From JAHECQ01 sp047638695 (lineage in GTDB: Bacteria; Actinomycetota; Acidimicrobiia; Acidimicrobiales; SZUA-35), in contig JBLINY010000076.1 in the NCBI GenBank assembly GCA_047638695.1, positions 1 through 21,716 of the forward strand: a DNA stretch of 21,716 bases, in the 5' to 3' direction. A program made the position numbers and the translations under genes. Under the pieces are notes generated by a model. It saw only the letters and a list, made by a program, of their open reading frames with translations, had not been told where the DNA came from and made no database searches. Below are positions 1-6,606 of the stretch, piece after piece; the stretch's first letter is position 1, and every line of letters starts with the position of its first letter.

Positions 1-808
1 GCCGACTCATGCCCGCCTTGCGTAACACCTCGGCGTGCTCAGGATTGAGCGCAACCACGATGGTGCCGCCACTGAAGCTGGCGTTGTTCGACCCGGTGTT
101 GGCCATGACGGCAGCGAGCGCTTTTAGCAACCGTTGGGGCGAATCGGGGTCGTCGGCGTTGTTGACGAACACCACACTGTGGGGCGACTCGGTGCCGACG
201 ATGCTGACGACCGATTCGCCGGGCAGGTGGCCCAGCGACTCGGAAAGCGGCTCCCACGGCGAGGATGCCTCGTCTTCAGCCATGCAGAAGCTGAACTTGC
301 CGGGATGGCCCAGTAGCGCCATGTCGGAAGTGCCGGGCCTGGCTCCTCCGATGTTCATCATGCACAACCGGACAGCTCGGCCGATTGAGGCGTTGGCACG
401 ATGGCCAGGGCCCAATGCGCCGAAGCCACTGGCAAGGCCGCACGCTGGCACCATTGGCCCGTTGACGATCATCAGCGGGGCGATGCTGTGGGTGGTGGAC
501 TGAACCTCGGCCAGGTCGAACTGGGGCTGGAGCATTGCTTGCATGGCGGCGACGACGACCGGCATGTAATCGGGAAGGCAACCGGCCATGACGGCGTTGG
601 TAGCGATCTTCTCGATCGTGGTTGCACCACCGCCGGGCCCCATTGGGCCCAGGTCGATGTCGGGGTCGAGGCCCGAAGCCAACACCATGCGGCTGACCCG
701 CTCGGGTGTTGGGATGACCACCGGGAGCCCATCGGTGCAGTTGTTGGCGTGCAAGAATTCGAGTGCCTCGGCCTCGTCGGCTGCACTCAGGTGTGACGGT
801 GTGCTCAT
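1..808 (-). CDS. Conserved protein of unknown function next to the UGSC selenoprotein (partial, C-terminus off window)
   Basis: An uninterrupted minus-strand frame runs from an ATG at 806-808 to the window edge (269 codons, no stop), so the C-terminus is missing. The N-terminal part contains DGLPVVIPTPERV (about residues 27-39), a Gly/Pro-rich stretch GPMGPGGGATTIEKIATNAV and a Cys in AGCLPDY. I recognise the DGLPVV.PT.ERV opening as typical of a conserved actinobacterial family without a known activity. Later motifs are NGPMVPACGLASGFGALGPG and GTIVVAL. No signal peptide or membrane helix is visible. It starts 22 nt after the stop of the selenoprotein gene on the same strand, so the two are probably co-transcribed and may act together in a thiol/selenol redox reaction; that role is inference. 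The plus-strand frames over this region are shadows with implausible composition. Confidence 0.8.
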   Translation of the reverse strand, partial: MSTPSHLSAADEAEALEFLHANNCTDGLPVVIPTPERVSRMVLASGLDPDIDLGPMGPGGGATTIEKIATNAVMAGCLPDYMPVVVAAMQAMLQPQFDLAEVQSTTHSIAPLMIVNGPMVPACGLASGFGALGPGHRANASIGRAVRLCMMNIGGARPGTSDMALLGHPGKFSFCMAEDEASSPWEPLSESLGHLPGESVVSIVGTESPHSVVFVNNADDPDSPQRLLKALAAVMANTGSNNASFSGGTIVVALNPEHAEVLRKAGMSR

Positions 809-830
809 TGAGTTCAATCGCTTCTGTTGC

Positions 831-1391
831 TCAGGCCTGGATGGGGGCGTTGTCTCCGGTGCGCTCACCGCGGAGGATGGCAACCAGATCTGGAGCGATC
901 TTTTGGGCGATCACGTCCATTGAGTCGTGGCCGGTGCCGGCTACGGGATGGGGCAGCCGCAGCCGCGGCACGTCTGGCATGCCATTCGACTTGGCGACGA
1001 AGTCGCCTTGTGGCCAGAACTGCTCGGTGACCAAGGCAACGACGGCCTTGTTTTGGCGAGCTACTTCAATTCCGTCACGCACGGTGCCGGATGTGCAGCT
1101 GCCTCAATGACCGTAAGCCGCCACCATGGCGGTGCAGGTCTCGGCGATCGAAGCGACATCGGCGTCGGTAGCAAGCGCGCTGGCATTGCCCTTGTTGTAG
1201 TGAACGAAGTTCACGCCGGGCAGCTCGTGGGCCAGTGCTTTCTCGATGTGTTCGAGGAACTCGACGGAGTCGGGGAAGCCGTTGGCGAAGAGAGCCACGG
1301 TTTCACCCGCTTCGAGCTTGGCCGTGAAGGTGTAGTCGTCGATGGGGCGGCTTGGTTCACCGCGCGGGTCAAGGAAGGAGGTGTGGGCCAT
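831..1391 (-). CDS. UGSC-motif selenoprotein (in-frame TGA read as selenocysteine, Sec96)
   Basis: Read from the ATG at 1389-1391, the frame gives 95 residues, then TGA at 1104-1106, then continues in the same frame for 90 residues to TGA at 831-833. The codons TGA-GGC-AGC-TGC give Sec-Gly-Ser-Cys (Sec96 to Cys99), the signature of the UGSC selenoprotein family known from bacterial and marine metagenome surveys. The motif is like a thioredoxin-type CxxC redox centre. The upstream half reads MAHTSFLDPRGEPSRP at its start; the downstream half reads TSGTVRDGIEVARQNKAVV and ends near PDLVAILRGERTGDN. Both halves have coherent composition and one frame. A SECIS-like hairpin follows the TGA at the expected distance. 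A GGAG lies 9 nt before the ATG. The alternative, two separate small genes with a GTG start at 1080-1082, is unlikely. Substrate is unknown. The adjacent conserved gene lies 22 nt downstream. Confidence 0.85.
1071..1091 (-). promoter_or_regulatory. Bacterial SECIS-like hairpin downstream of the Sec codon
   Basis: On the minus strand the RNA from 1091 to 1071 folds as UCCG, a G:A mismatch, CAC, a five-base loop CGUGC, GUG, and CGGA, so seven pairs around one mismatch. The stem begins 12 nt after the UGA and the apical loop 20 nt after it, with a G in the second loop position. This fits the published general model for bacterial SECIS elements (loop about 16-37 nt from the UGA, G in the first two loop bases). 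A competing GCAC/GUGC pairing is shorter. The hairpin lies inside the coding frame, as expected for bacteria. Confidence 0.7.
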
Positions 1392-1451
1392 GGCTCCATG
1401 CTCCTACGAATTGTCGATCAATGCCATCTTCTCGTCAGATGGTGCTGCCTC

Positions 1452-1457
1452 TAACAT
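1452..1457 (+). promoter_or_regulatory. Putative -10 box of a leaderless promoter for the FHA-cyclase gene
   Basis: TAACAT lies 7 nt before the ATG at 1465 and fits TAnnnT. No Shine-Dalgarno sequence is visible before this ATG. No convincing -35 box is seen. Confidence 0.45.
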
Positions 1458-1464
1458 TGCCTGC

Positions 1465-2439
1465 ATGTCGTATCCGGTGGTCGCAGTACGCCAGCCAAAC
1501 CGCACCGTGGTGTACCTCTCGGTTCGTGGCCCGATTGAAGTTGGGCGCGAATGTGACGGCTTGCTGCTCGGAGATCTTCAGGTGTCGCGTCGACATCTGA
1601 TGCTCGACGTCGCCGACGACCAGGCAGTCGTCACCGATCTTGGGAGCACCAACGGCACGACTCTCGACGAGCAGTTGATTGATGCGCCGGTTGTGTTGCT
1701 GACGGGTTCGATCATTGGTCTCGGTCACACCACGATCGAGCTTGTTGACAGCAGCACGCTGGTGGCTGCTGCCGGTTCAGACAACGCCAGGGTCACGGTG
1801 GTAACCGACGATGAACGACCACTGGCATCGTTCGATCCCCGTCTCAGCTCGATCGATCTGGTAGCCAGCCAAGTTGCTGCGGCTGGTCTGGACGTGCGTC
1901 GGCTTCGCACGGATCAGGGCACGGTCACCATTGTGTTCAGCGACATCGAGTCTTCGACCGAGCGCAACATGGAGATGGGCGATCAAGAGTGGTTCCAGGT
2001 GCTCAGCGAGCACAACGCCATTATTCGTCGGCAGCTGGCCGAGTTCAACGGGGCCGAGGTCAAGAACCAGGGGGATGGGTTCATGCTCAGTTTCCCGGGA
2101 GCCCGACTGGCGCTGCAATGCATGATGGAGGTGCAGCGAGATATGACTGAGCGGGCCGAGGCCGACCCGGCTCGGGCCATCAGCATTCGTGTTGGGTTAC
2201 ATACGGGCGAGGTGTTGGTGGACGACGACGGCGATCTGTTCGGCAAGCACGTGGTGGTTGCGGCCCGCGTGGCTGATCTGGCTCGTGGTGGCGAGATTCT
2301 TGTGTCGTCGCTGGTTCGCGAGATCACCTCGGCCCGCGGTGATGTCGTGTTCGGGGACGAGCGAGAGGTCGAGCTGAAGGGCATCGAAGGAGTGCACGTT
2401 GTTTCCCCCGTCGACTGGTCTGAACCTCTCAACGACTGA
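1465..2439 (+). CDS. FHA domain-class III adenylate/guanylate cyclase fusion
   Basis: A 324-residue soluble signalling protein. Residues about 10-95 are an FHA phosphothreonine-binding domain with GR (27-28), SRRH (41-44) and STNG (61-64). Residues about 150-315 are a class III nucleotidyl cyclase domain: metal-binding Asp160 in FSDIESST and Asp204 in KNQGDGF, the purine-selecting Lys200, and Arg268 in VVVAARVA. The usual Asn of the N..AR motif is replaced by Val (around 264), so activity may be altered. The start at 1465 is chosen because the FHA domain begins directly after it and a TAnnnT box precedes it; the frame is open upstream to 1342 but would overlap the divergent selenoprotein gene. 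It likely makes cyclic nucleotide in response to Ser/Thr kinase signalling, with the FHA domain recruiting it to a phosphorylated partner. Partner and product (cAMP or cGMP) cannot be told from sequence. Confidence 0.9.
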   Translation: MSYPVVAVRQPNRTVVYLSVRGPIEVGRECDGLLLGDLQVSRRHLMLDVADDQAVVTDLGSTNGTTLDEQLIDAPVVLLTGSIIGLGHTTIELVDSSTLVAAAGSDNARVTVVTDDERPLASFDPRLSSIDLVASQVAAAGLDVRRLRTDQGTVTIVFSDIESSTERNMEMGDQEWFQVLSEHNAIIRRQLAEFNGAEVKNQGDGFMLSFPGARLALQCMMEVQRDMTERAEADPARAISIRVGLHTGEVLVDDDGDLFGKHVVVAARVADLARGGEILVSSLVREITSARGDVVFGDEREVELKGIEGVHVVSPVDWSEPLND

Positions 2440-2462
2440 ACTGCTCAGCAACAGAGCAGTTC
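2438..2462 (+). terminator. Hairpin at the end of the cyclase gene
   Basis: GAACTGCTC and GAGCAGTTC form a perfect 9-bp stem with a 7-nt loop, overlapping the stop codon. There is no T-run after it, so it may slow or protect transcript ends rather than act as a classical intrinsic terminator. Confidence 0.45.
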
Positions 2463-2473
2463 TGTTGAGGAGA

Positions 2474-2479
2474 TAGGTT
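2474..2479 (+). promoter_or_regulatory. Putative -10 box for the SDR gene (leaderless)
   Basis: TAGGTT lies 6 nt before the ATG at 2486. The same TAGGTT plus 6 nt arrangement precedes the lipoprotein gene at 9498. A GAGGAG at 2466-2471 is too far (14 nt) for an ordinary ribosome binding site. Confidence 0.45.
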
Positions 2480-2485
2480 CGCTCT

Positions 2486-3232
2486 ATGTCCAAGGTCATG
2501 CTCATTACCGGTGGTAGCAGAGGGATTGGAGCAGCCACCGCGCTACTGGCCGCTGGCGCCGGGTACGACGTTGGCGTCAACTACACGTCGAATCAGACAG
2601 CCGCCGACGGGGTTGTTGCAGCCTGTCAGGCGATGGGGGTCCAAGCGGTGGCCGTCCAGGCTGATGTGAGCGACGAGGTAGCCGTGATCGCGATGTTCGA
2701 TCAGATTGCCGATCAACTCGGATCGCCGAATGCGGTGATCAACAACGCTGGTTTCCTGCCGCAGGTCGACCGGTTCGAGAACTACACCGCTAGCCGTATG
2801 CGCAAGACGCTCGAGATCAACGTGTTTGGATCGATGCTGGTTGCACGCGAAGCGGTGCGGCGTATGTCGACGGCCAATGGCGGGGCGGGCGGTTCGATCG
2901 TCAACGTGTCGTCAGCTGCTTCCTACTTGGGTAGCCCCACCGAGTTCATCGATTACGCGGCCAGCAAGGGCGCGATTGACTCGCTCACGATTGGTTTGGC
3001 CAAAGAGGTCGCAACCGAGGGCCTGCGGGTCAACGGGGTTCGACCGGGTTTGATCGAGACCGAGATTCACGCGTCGGCTGGCGCCCCGGACCGGGTTGAG
3101 CGACTCAAGTATGGTGTTCCGATGGGACGCGGTGGATCGGCCGAAGAAGTGGCCGAGACCATCATGTGGCTGGCATCCGACAACGCGTCGTATGTAACGG
3201 GCGCACTGCTGAACGTCGCCGGAGGCCGCTAG
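2486..3232 (+). CDS. SDR-family NAD(P)-dependent oxidoreductase
   Basis: A 248-residue classical short-chain dehydrogenase/reductase. It has the cofactor motif TGGSRGIG (8-15), NNAG (86-89), a catalytic Ser at about 143 in NVSSAAS, and Tyr157/Lys161 in DYAASK. The C-terminal SYVTGALLNVAGG is the usual end of FabG-like enzymes. Length is normal for the family. The first strand ends in Asn-Tyr (VGVNYTSN) rather than an acidic residue, which suggests NADPH preference, but this is weak evidence. Such proteins reduce ketones or oxidise secondary alcohols in fatty-acid or secondary metabolism; the substrate cannot be assigned. It is preceded by its own -10-like box, and its stop codon overlaps the convergent stop of the next gene in a shared CTAG. 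Confidence 0.92.
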   Translation: MSKVMLITGGSRGIGAATALLAAGAGYDVGVNYTSNQTAADGVVAACQAMGVQAVAVQADVSDEVAVIAMFDQIADQLGSPNAVINNAGFLPQVDRFENYTASRMRKTLEINVFGSMLVAREAVRRMSTANGGAGGSIVNVSSAASYLGSPTEFIDYAASKGAIDSLTIGLAKEVATEGLRVNGVRPGLIETEIHASAGAPDRVERLKYGVPMGRGGSAEEVAETIMWLASDNASYVTGALLNVAGGR

Positions 3233-3792
3233 ATCTCGTCGAGCCAGACGGGTGAGCGGTCGAGTACGAACTCGCTGATGGCGTGACACCGATCGAGGGT
3301 GTCGCACAGGTTTTCGCGTCGCATGAAAAGGTCAGCGAAGTCGAACTCGAGCCGGCCGGTGATCGACAGTGTGCGCTCGGGAGCATCGGTTACTGCCGCG
3401 GTTGAGTCGATGGCTGCGATCTCTATTGGAAGTTCGGGTCCGCCGATGCCGGCCAGCTCGGTGGCCAACACCAAGAGGTCGGGCCCCTTCGGCAATGGCG
3501 GCAGCGCCCAGGTGAAGATCATTGGCAGCTCGTAGCCCTGAGGAGGTTCCTCGTCTTCGGGAATCTCCATCATTTTGTCTTCGAATGCCAACATCACCCG
3601 AGGGTCGAGTTCGACAGCGACGTGAAGGTCAAGCGGGCCACCACAGGCTCGCTCGGGATGGAGGTCGACTTCCCATGCCTGACGTAGGGAATAGGTCTCG
3701 ACGAAGTGACGCTCATCGTGGACGTGGAACCCGTGGTCGGCTGCGTGGTCTTTTAGATCAGCCACGAACCCGGGCACATCAATGATCGCCAT
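3229..3792 (-). CDS. Conserved hypothetical protein, 187 aa
   Basis: A soluble, acidic protein beginning MAIIDVPGFVADLKDHAADHG with no signal peptide or membrane segment. It has a VDLHPERACGGPLDLHVAVELDPRVM stretch (read in two pieces: VDLHPERACGG and PLDLHVAVELDP), a Pro-rich LPPLPKGPDLL segment, and a C-terminal SITGRLEFDFADLFMRRENL. I do not recognise the family. The start at 3792 is preferred to an upstream GTG at 3870 because the longer form would overlap the divergent phosphatase gene and its promoter; CAGGCT, a near -10 box, lies 6 nt upstream. It converges on the SDR gene, sharing CTAG at 3229-3232. Confidence 0.75.
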   Translation of the reverse strand: MAIIDVPGFVADLKDHAADHGFHVHDERHFVETYSLRQAWEVDLHPERACGGPLDLHVAVELDPRVMLAFEDKMMEIPEDEEPPQGYELPMIFTWALPPLPKGPDLLVLATELAGIGGPELPIEIAAIDSTAAVTDAPERTLSITGRLEFDFADLFMRRENLCDTLDRCHAISEFVLDRSPVWLDEI

Positions 3793-3841
3793 TCGCCAAG
3801 CCTGCCAGATGATGGGCCCAATCCCGCCCTCGGGCGCCGGG

Positions 3842-3847
3842 TACGGT
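3842..3847 (+). promoter_or_regulatory. Putative -10 box for the inositol-phosphatase-family gene
   Basis: TACGGT lies 7 nt before the GTG start at 3855, again without a Shine-Dalgarno sequence. Confidence 0.4.
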
Positions 3848-3854
3848 TTGCTTT

Positions 3855-4625
3855 GTGCAGCCTGATGCAATCCTTCAATTGTTTGACGAAGTCGTCACCG
3901 ATCTCTCCGAAGCCCTCGCTGGTCTGGAAGACTGGGGCCATTCCGGCATGCGACCCGACCAGTACAACCACGATGTGCTGGCTGATCAGGTGCTGATCGA
4001 GCCACTACTCGAGGCCGGTTTCGCCATTTTGTCAGAAGAAAGTGGCCTCACGCCGTCTTCTGGATCAGGCCCTGAGGCAGAGATCACTATCGTGATCGAT
4101 CCGGTCGACGGCTCGACCAACGCCTCTCGCGGTCTTCCCTGGTATGCGGCCAGTCTCTGTGCTGTTGATGCCGACGGCCCGCTGGCCTCGGCCGTGGTGA
4201 ATCTGTCGTCGGGCGTGCGGTTCCAAGCTATTCGGGGTGGGGGAGCGGAAGCCGATCGCTCGCTAGGTGGCAGTGGCTGCTCGAGGATGAGCGACGCCAT
4301 TGTGGCCCTCACCGGTTGGGCGCCATCACACGGCGGATGGGCTCAATATCGGGCGTACGGCGCGGCGGCTCTCGACATCTGCAATGTTGCCGGTGGCGTG
4401 GTCGATGGGTTCTTCGACATAGACAGTGCGCTTGGCGTGTGGGACTACCTCGGTGCCTATCTGGTGTGCCAGGAGGTTGGGGTGCCGATGGTCGATGCAT
4501 TGGGCCGCGATTTGGTGATGCTTGACCACAAAGAGCGACGGGCGCCCTTGGCAGCGGCCACGCCCGAGCTGCTCGCCGAGATGCAGACCGTCTGGGACGA
4601 CTGGCAGCGCCTTCTGACACGCTAG
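3855..4625 (+). CDS. Inositol monophosphatase family protein
   Basis: A 256-residue member of the Mg2+-dependent, Li+-sensitive phosphatase superfamily (inositol monophosphatase, histidinol-phosphatase HisN, CysQ). It shows the metal-binding EE at 61-62 (LSEESG), the signature DPVDGSTN at 82-89, and Asp198 in WDYLGA. Length is typical. It begins with GTG, read MQPDAILQLF, just after a -10-like box. The substrate could be myo-inositol-1-phosphate, histidinol phosphate, PAP or fructose-1,6-bisphosphate; sequence alone does not decide. Its stop lies 13 nt before tRNA-Val. Confidence 0.9.
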   Translation: MQPDAILQLFDEVVTDLSEALAGLEDWGHSGMRPDQYNHDVLADQVLIEPLLEAGFAILSEESGLTPSSGSGPEAEITIVIDPVDGSTNASRGLPWYAASLCAVDADGPLASAVVNLSSGVRFQAIRGGGAEADRSLGGSGCSRMSDAIVALTGWAPSHGGWAQYRAYGAAALDICNVAGGVVDGFFDIDSALGVWDYLGAYLVCQEVGVPMVDALGRDLVMLDHKERRAPLAAATPELLAEMQTVWDDWQRLLTR

Positions 4626-4638
4626 AGTCGTTCATTCC

Positions 4639-4712
4639 GGGCGTTTAGCTCAGTTGGCTAGAGCGTCGCGTTTACACCGCGCAGGTCGGGGGTTCGAGTC
4701 CCTCAACGCCCA
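4639..4712 (+). tRNA. tRNA-Val (anticodon UAC)
   Basis: A full cloverleaf: acceptor GGGCGTT (4639-4645) pairs with AACGCCC (4705-4711), discriminator A at 4712; D-stem GCTC/GAGC; anticodon loop TTTACAC with TAC; T-stem GGGGG/CCCTC around TTCGAGT. The anticodon stem has one U:C mismatch at its base. The CCA end is not encoded. The accessory TA region starts directly after it, so this tRNA may be an integration site, although I found no repeated copy of its 3' end in the window. Confidence 0.95.
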
Positions 4713-4760
4713 CAAACCCGACCCGTAACGTTTGCTACCGAGCCTGTCACATCAGCGGGG

Positions 4761-4766
4761 TAGGCT
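4761..4766 (+). promoter_or_regulatory. Putative -10 box of the first TA module
   Basis: TAGGCT lies 6 nt before the ATG at 4773, consistent with leaderless transcription. Confidence 0.4.
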
Positions 4767-4772
4767 CCTCGT

Positions 4773-4961
4773 ATGTCGCAGCGCAAGGTCTGGTCTGCAG
4801 CCGAGATGGAGTTGATGTCGCCCAACGAGCGAGCTCGCATCGTCCGTGACGGGCAGCTTGACTCGCTCGATGACCTCAGCCCAGAGTTGCGGGCGCGTGT
4901 CGAAGCGGCGAGTCGGCGAATCGCCGAAGAGCACGGGCTGCTCGATGTCGAATCGTCGTGA
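4773..4961 (+). CDS. Small antitoxin-like protein, WSA-E-MSP-ER family
   Basis: A 62-residue charged protein beginning MSQRKVWSAAEMELMSPNER. It shares the pattern [VI]WSA.E(L/M)..M(S/T)P.ER...R.G with the 61-residue product encoded at 6598-6783 on the other strand, so this is a family with two copies here. The C-terminal half is helical and rich in Arg/Glu. It overlaps the next gene by four bases (GTGA), the usual coupling of type II antitoxin and toxin genes. Assignment as antitoxin rests on size, gene order and overlap, not on a domain I can name. Confidence 0.7.
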   Translation: MSQRKVWSAAEMELMSPNERARIVRDGQLDSLDDLSPELRARVEAASRRIAEEHGLLDVESS

Positions 4962-5254
4962 CGCGCCGCGAGGTTCGTGTCGCTGACTCGTTCTTCGGTC
5001 GCCTCGATTCGCAGTTGGGTCCGGAGCGAGGAGCAACCGGCGAGCCGTCCTCGACGGACTTCCTCGTCAACGACTTGCCGACAATTGTCGAGCAGTTCGC
5101 AACTGAGTTCGATGGGTTGACCGAAGCGATCTCGGGTGTGCCGTCGATCCGGATGTTTGTTGGGACTGGCGCTCTCGTTGGAGCGTATGTTGTGCAAGGG
5201 ATCGAAATCGAGGACGGCGTCGTTGAATTGGTTGCCATCGACATCGATCTCTGA
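4958..5254 (+). CDS. Putative type II toxin (RelE/ParE-like by context), 98 aa
   Basis: Begins with GTG inside the stop of the preceding small gene (GTGA overlap) and reads MTRREVRVADSFFGRLDSQL. The size and a helical N-terminus followed by a strand-rich C-terminal part (SIRMFVGTGALVGAYVV, then VELVAIDIDL) fit a RelE/ParE-type toxin, but catalytic residues are not obvious. The partner is the antitoxin-like protein encoded immediately upstream. Toxin function is inference from context. Confidence 0.6.
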   Translation: MTRREVRVADSFFGRLDSQLGPERGATGEPSSTDFLVNDLPTIVEQFATEFDGLTEAISGVPSIRMFVGTGALVGAYVVQGIEIEDGVVELVAIDIDL

Positions 5255-5280
5255 GTCGAAGGTCTCATTCCCGCGATTCG

Positions 5281-5335
5281 GGGTTCGAAAGCTGTCCCGC
5301 GAGGCCCACTTCTCAAGACCTCTGACGCTCACCTG
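5281..5335 (+). repeat. TA-associated palindromic repeat, degenerate copy 1
   Basis: Begins GGGTTCGAAAGCTGT and keeps CCCACTTCTCAAGACC, matching the left arm and centre of the other copies. The right arm (TTCGAACCC elsewhere) is lost. It lies 85 nt before the next antitoxin-like gene. Confidence 0.7.
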
Positions 5336-5373
5336 GACCGACGGTCCTCCTTGCTATCGGTACACTGGACAAT

Positions 5374-5562
5374 GTGGACAGGATCGAAAGAGTTGCGACG
5401 AAGCGTCGGCTCGCCGAGTCGGATACTTCCTGGATCGACTACTGGCGAACCCGTCCAATCGAGGAACGCCTCGCAATGGCGACCGAACTCAGTCGGGAGT
5501 GCGTAGATGGACATCCTGACGAAGGACTTCGTCGAGTTCATCGAGTGCTGCGTCGCTCGTAG
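5374..5562 (+). CDS. Small antitoxin-like protein upstream of a nucleotidyltransferase
   Basis: A 62-residue protein starting at GTG (MDRIERVATKRRLAESDT) with the segment YWRTRPIEERLAMATEL, typical of small proteins encoded directly before MNT-type nucleotidyltransferases. TACACT (5361-5366) lies 7 nt before the start as a -10-like box. Its end overlaps the following nucleotidyltransferase frame by 56 nt. Probably the antitoxin of a nucleotidyltransferase TA system; the partner is broken. Confidence 0.65.
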   Translation: MDRIERVATKRRLAESDTSWIDYWRTRPIEERLAMATELSRECVDGHPDEGLRRVHRVLRRS

Positions 5563-5969
5563 CGTCAAGTTCTTGATTGTTGGCGGCTACGCCCTAGCTG
5601 CCCACTACGCACCCTCGCGCCACCAAGGATCTTGACGTTTGGATTCTGATCGACGAAGGAAACGCCGAGCGGCTGGTCGAAGCGCTTCAGAATTTTGGGA
5701 TGGAGTCTGTTGGACTGGAGGCAGCGGACTTCTTGGAGCCTGAGATTGTCGTTCAACTTGGTTACCCGCCGGTTCGTATCGATCTCATCACGACGGCGAC
5801 CGGTGTAGATTTCGAGTTTTGCTGGGACCGGCGATTAGCTGTGCAAGTCGGTTCGGTCGAAGCTGGTTTCATCTCCTATGAGGACTTGATCGCCAACAAA
5901 CGGGCTAGTGGCCGGCCGCAGGATCTGGTTGACGTCGAAGCGCTGGAGAGCGAACCATCGGACGAGTAA
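5507..5969 (+). pseudogene. Frameshifted MNT-type nucleotidyltransferase (toxin)
   Basis: The first frame from ATG 5507 reads MDILTKDFVEFIECCVARS and FLIVGGYALAAHY, then reaches TGA at 5633-5635. Homologous coding continues in another frame from about 5616: PRATKDLDVWILIDEGNAER, later VVQLGYPPVRIDLIT, FISYEDLIANKRASGRPQDL, to a stop at 5967-5969. Rejoined, the two parts give the nucleotidyltransferase core GG[YF] followed by DLDVW, with the second strand motif RIDL. The break lies around 5607-5612, where CACTACGCACCCTCGC looks like a 2-nt loss from CAC TAC GGC CAC CCT CGC. This would be a toxin of the nucleotidyltransferase class, inactive here unless the shift is a sequencing error or is bypassed. 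Confidence 0.85.
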
Positions 5970-5979
5970 TCCCTCGGAG

Positions 5980-6090
5980 GGGTTCTAGTGCCGTCCCGTC
6001 AGGGCCACTTCTCAAGACCCTTGACGCACGCGTTCGAACCCACACGTGCCGTCAAGTCTCACCCGGGACTGCTTGCTGGCGTGAACATCG
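5980..6090 (+). repeat. TA-associated palindromic repeat, copy 2
   Basis: Core AGGGCCACTTCTCAAGACCC followed by TTGACGCACGCGTTCGAACCC (6021-6041). The left arm is diverged (GGGGTTCTA). The flank GTCAAGTCTCACCCGGGACT and GCTTGCTGGCGTGAA continues the similarity seen at copies 3 and 5. It precedes the ParDE-type module at 6206. Confidence 0.85.
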
Positions 6091-6193
6091 TGCGTCAGTA
6101 GCGTGTCGTTATGCGTGGCGGCCGGCCTTCGCTGCTCACAGCTAGTCGGCGTGAAGGGCATCGAGCTGGCAAGACGCAGTTGAAGACGGGAGC

Positions 6194-6199
6194 TATTCT
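6194..6199 (+). promoter_or_regulatory. Putative -10 box of the ParDE-type module
   Basis: TATTCT lies 6 nt before the ATG at 6206. Confidence 0.45.
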
Positions 6200-6205
6200 G
6201 TAGGG

Positions 6206-6448
6206 ATGGCGATCGGGCCGAACGACCTTCGAGCAGAAGTCTTGGCGTTGTCCAACGGAGCGCGAGCCGCACTCGCGACTGAGTTGTTGGTGAGCCTCGA
6301 AACAGACCCCGAGCCTGACCTGGACGATGTCCATGCTCCGTGGGTCAGCGAGATCGAACATCGGGCTGAAAAGGCTCTTGCTGGTGATGCTGCCAGCCAT
6401 GACTGGGTCGCTGTTCGACAGCGAGTGTCTGACTCTTTGACCGAGTGA
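6206..6448 (+). CDS. Addiction-module antitoxin (TIGR02574-like)
   Basis: An 80-residue acidic protein. The N-terminal LRAEVLALSNGARAALATEL and following LLVSLE match the pattern of the addiction-module component family (leu-rich helix, then ..ELL.SL), and WVSEIEHRAEKALAG and WVAVRQRV match its C-terminal half with W..EI..R and PW..VR. It overlaps the toxin frame by four bases (GTGA). These antitoxins usually pair with RelE/ParE toxins, which fits the neighbour. The antitoxin is intact while its toxin is cut. Confidence 0.85.
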   Translation: MAIGPNDLRAEVLALSNGARAALATELLVSLETDPEPDLDDVHAPWVSEIEHRAEKALAGDAASHDWVAVRQRVSDSLTE

Positions 6449-6606
6449 CGGCTTCGGTTCGTTTTCTTGATGAGGCTGTTGCCGAACTCGAAGATGCTTC
6501 GAGTTGGTACCAGGAGCAGCGCTCTGGGCTCGGATTGGTCTTTCTCGCTGCTGCCGATCGGACAATTGATCGCGTGTCTCGTTGGCCAAAGACTGGGTCA
6601 CCGAGT
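6445..6606 (+). pseudogene. ParE/RelE-type toxin, 3'-truncated
   Basis: Starts at GTG 6445 and reads VRFLDEAVAELEDASSWYQE, then QRSGLGLVFLAAADRTIDRV and RWPKTG. This is the first half of a ParE toxin (F..EA..EL..A..WY..Q..GLG..F), about 52 residues of a usual 95-100. After about 6600 the frame continues to 6822 but reads unrelated sequence, antisense to the small gene at 6598-6783. The catalytic C-terminal strands are missing. Confidence 0.8.

Noticed and set aside
9..796. Long plus-strand frames at the left edge
   Set aside because: They are antisense to an uninterrupted minus-strand frame with far better protein composition and conserved-family motifs.
831..1082. Separate 83-aa gene starting at GTG 1080
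   Set aside because: It is the downstream half of the selenoprotein, in the same frame as the upstream half, with the UGSC motif at the join.
3522..3785. Plus-strand frame of 87 codons
   Set aside because: Antisense to the conserved hypothetical gene at 3229-3792, Arg-rich with no motif.
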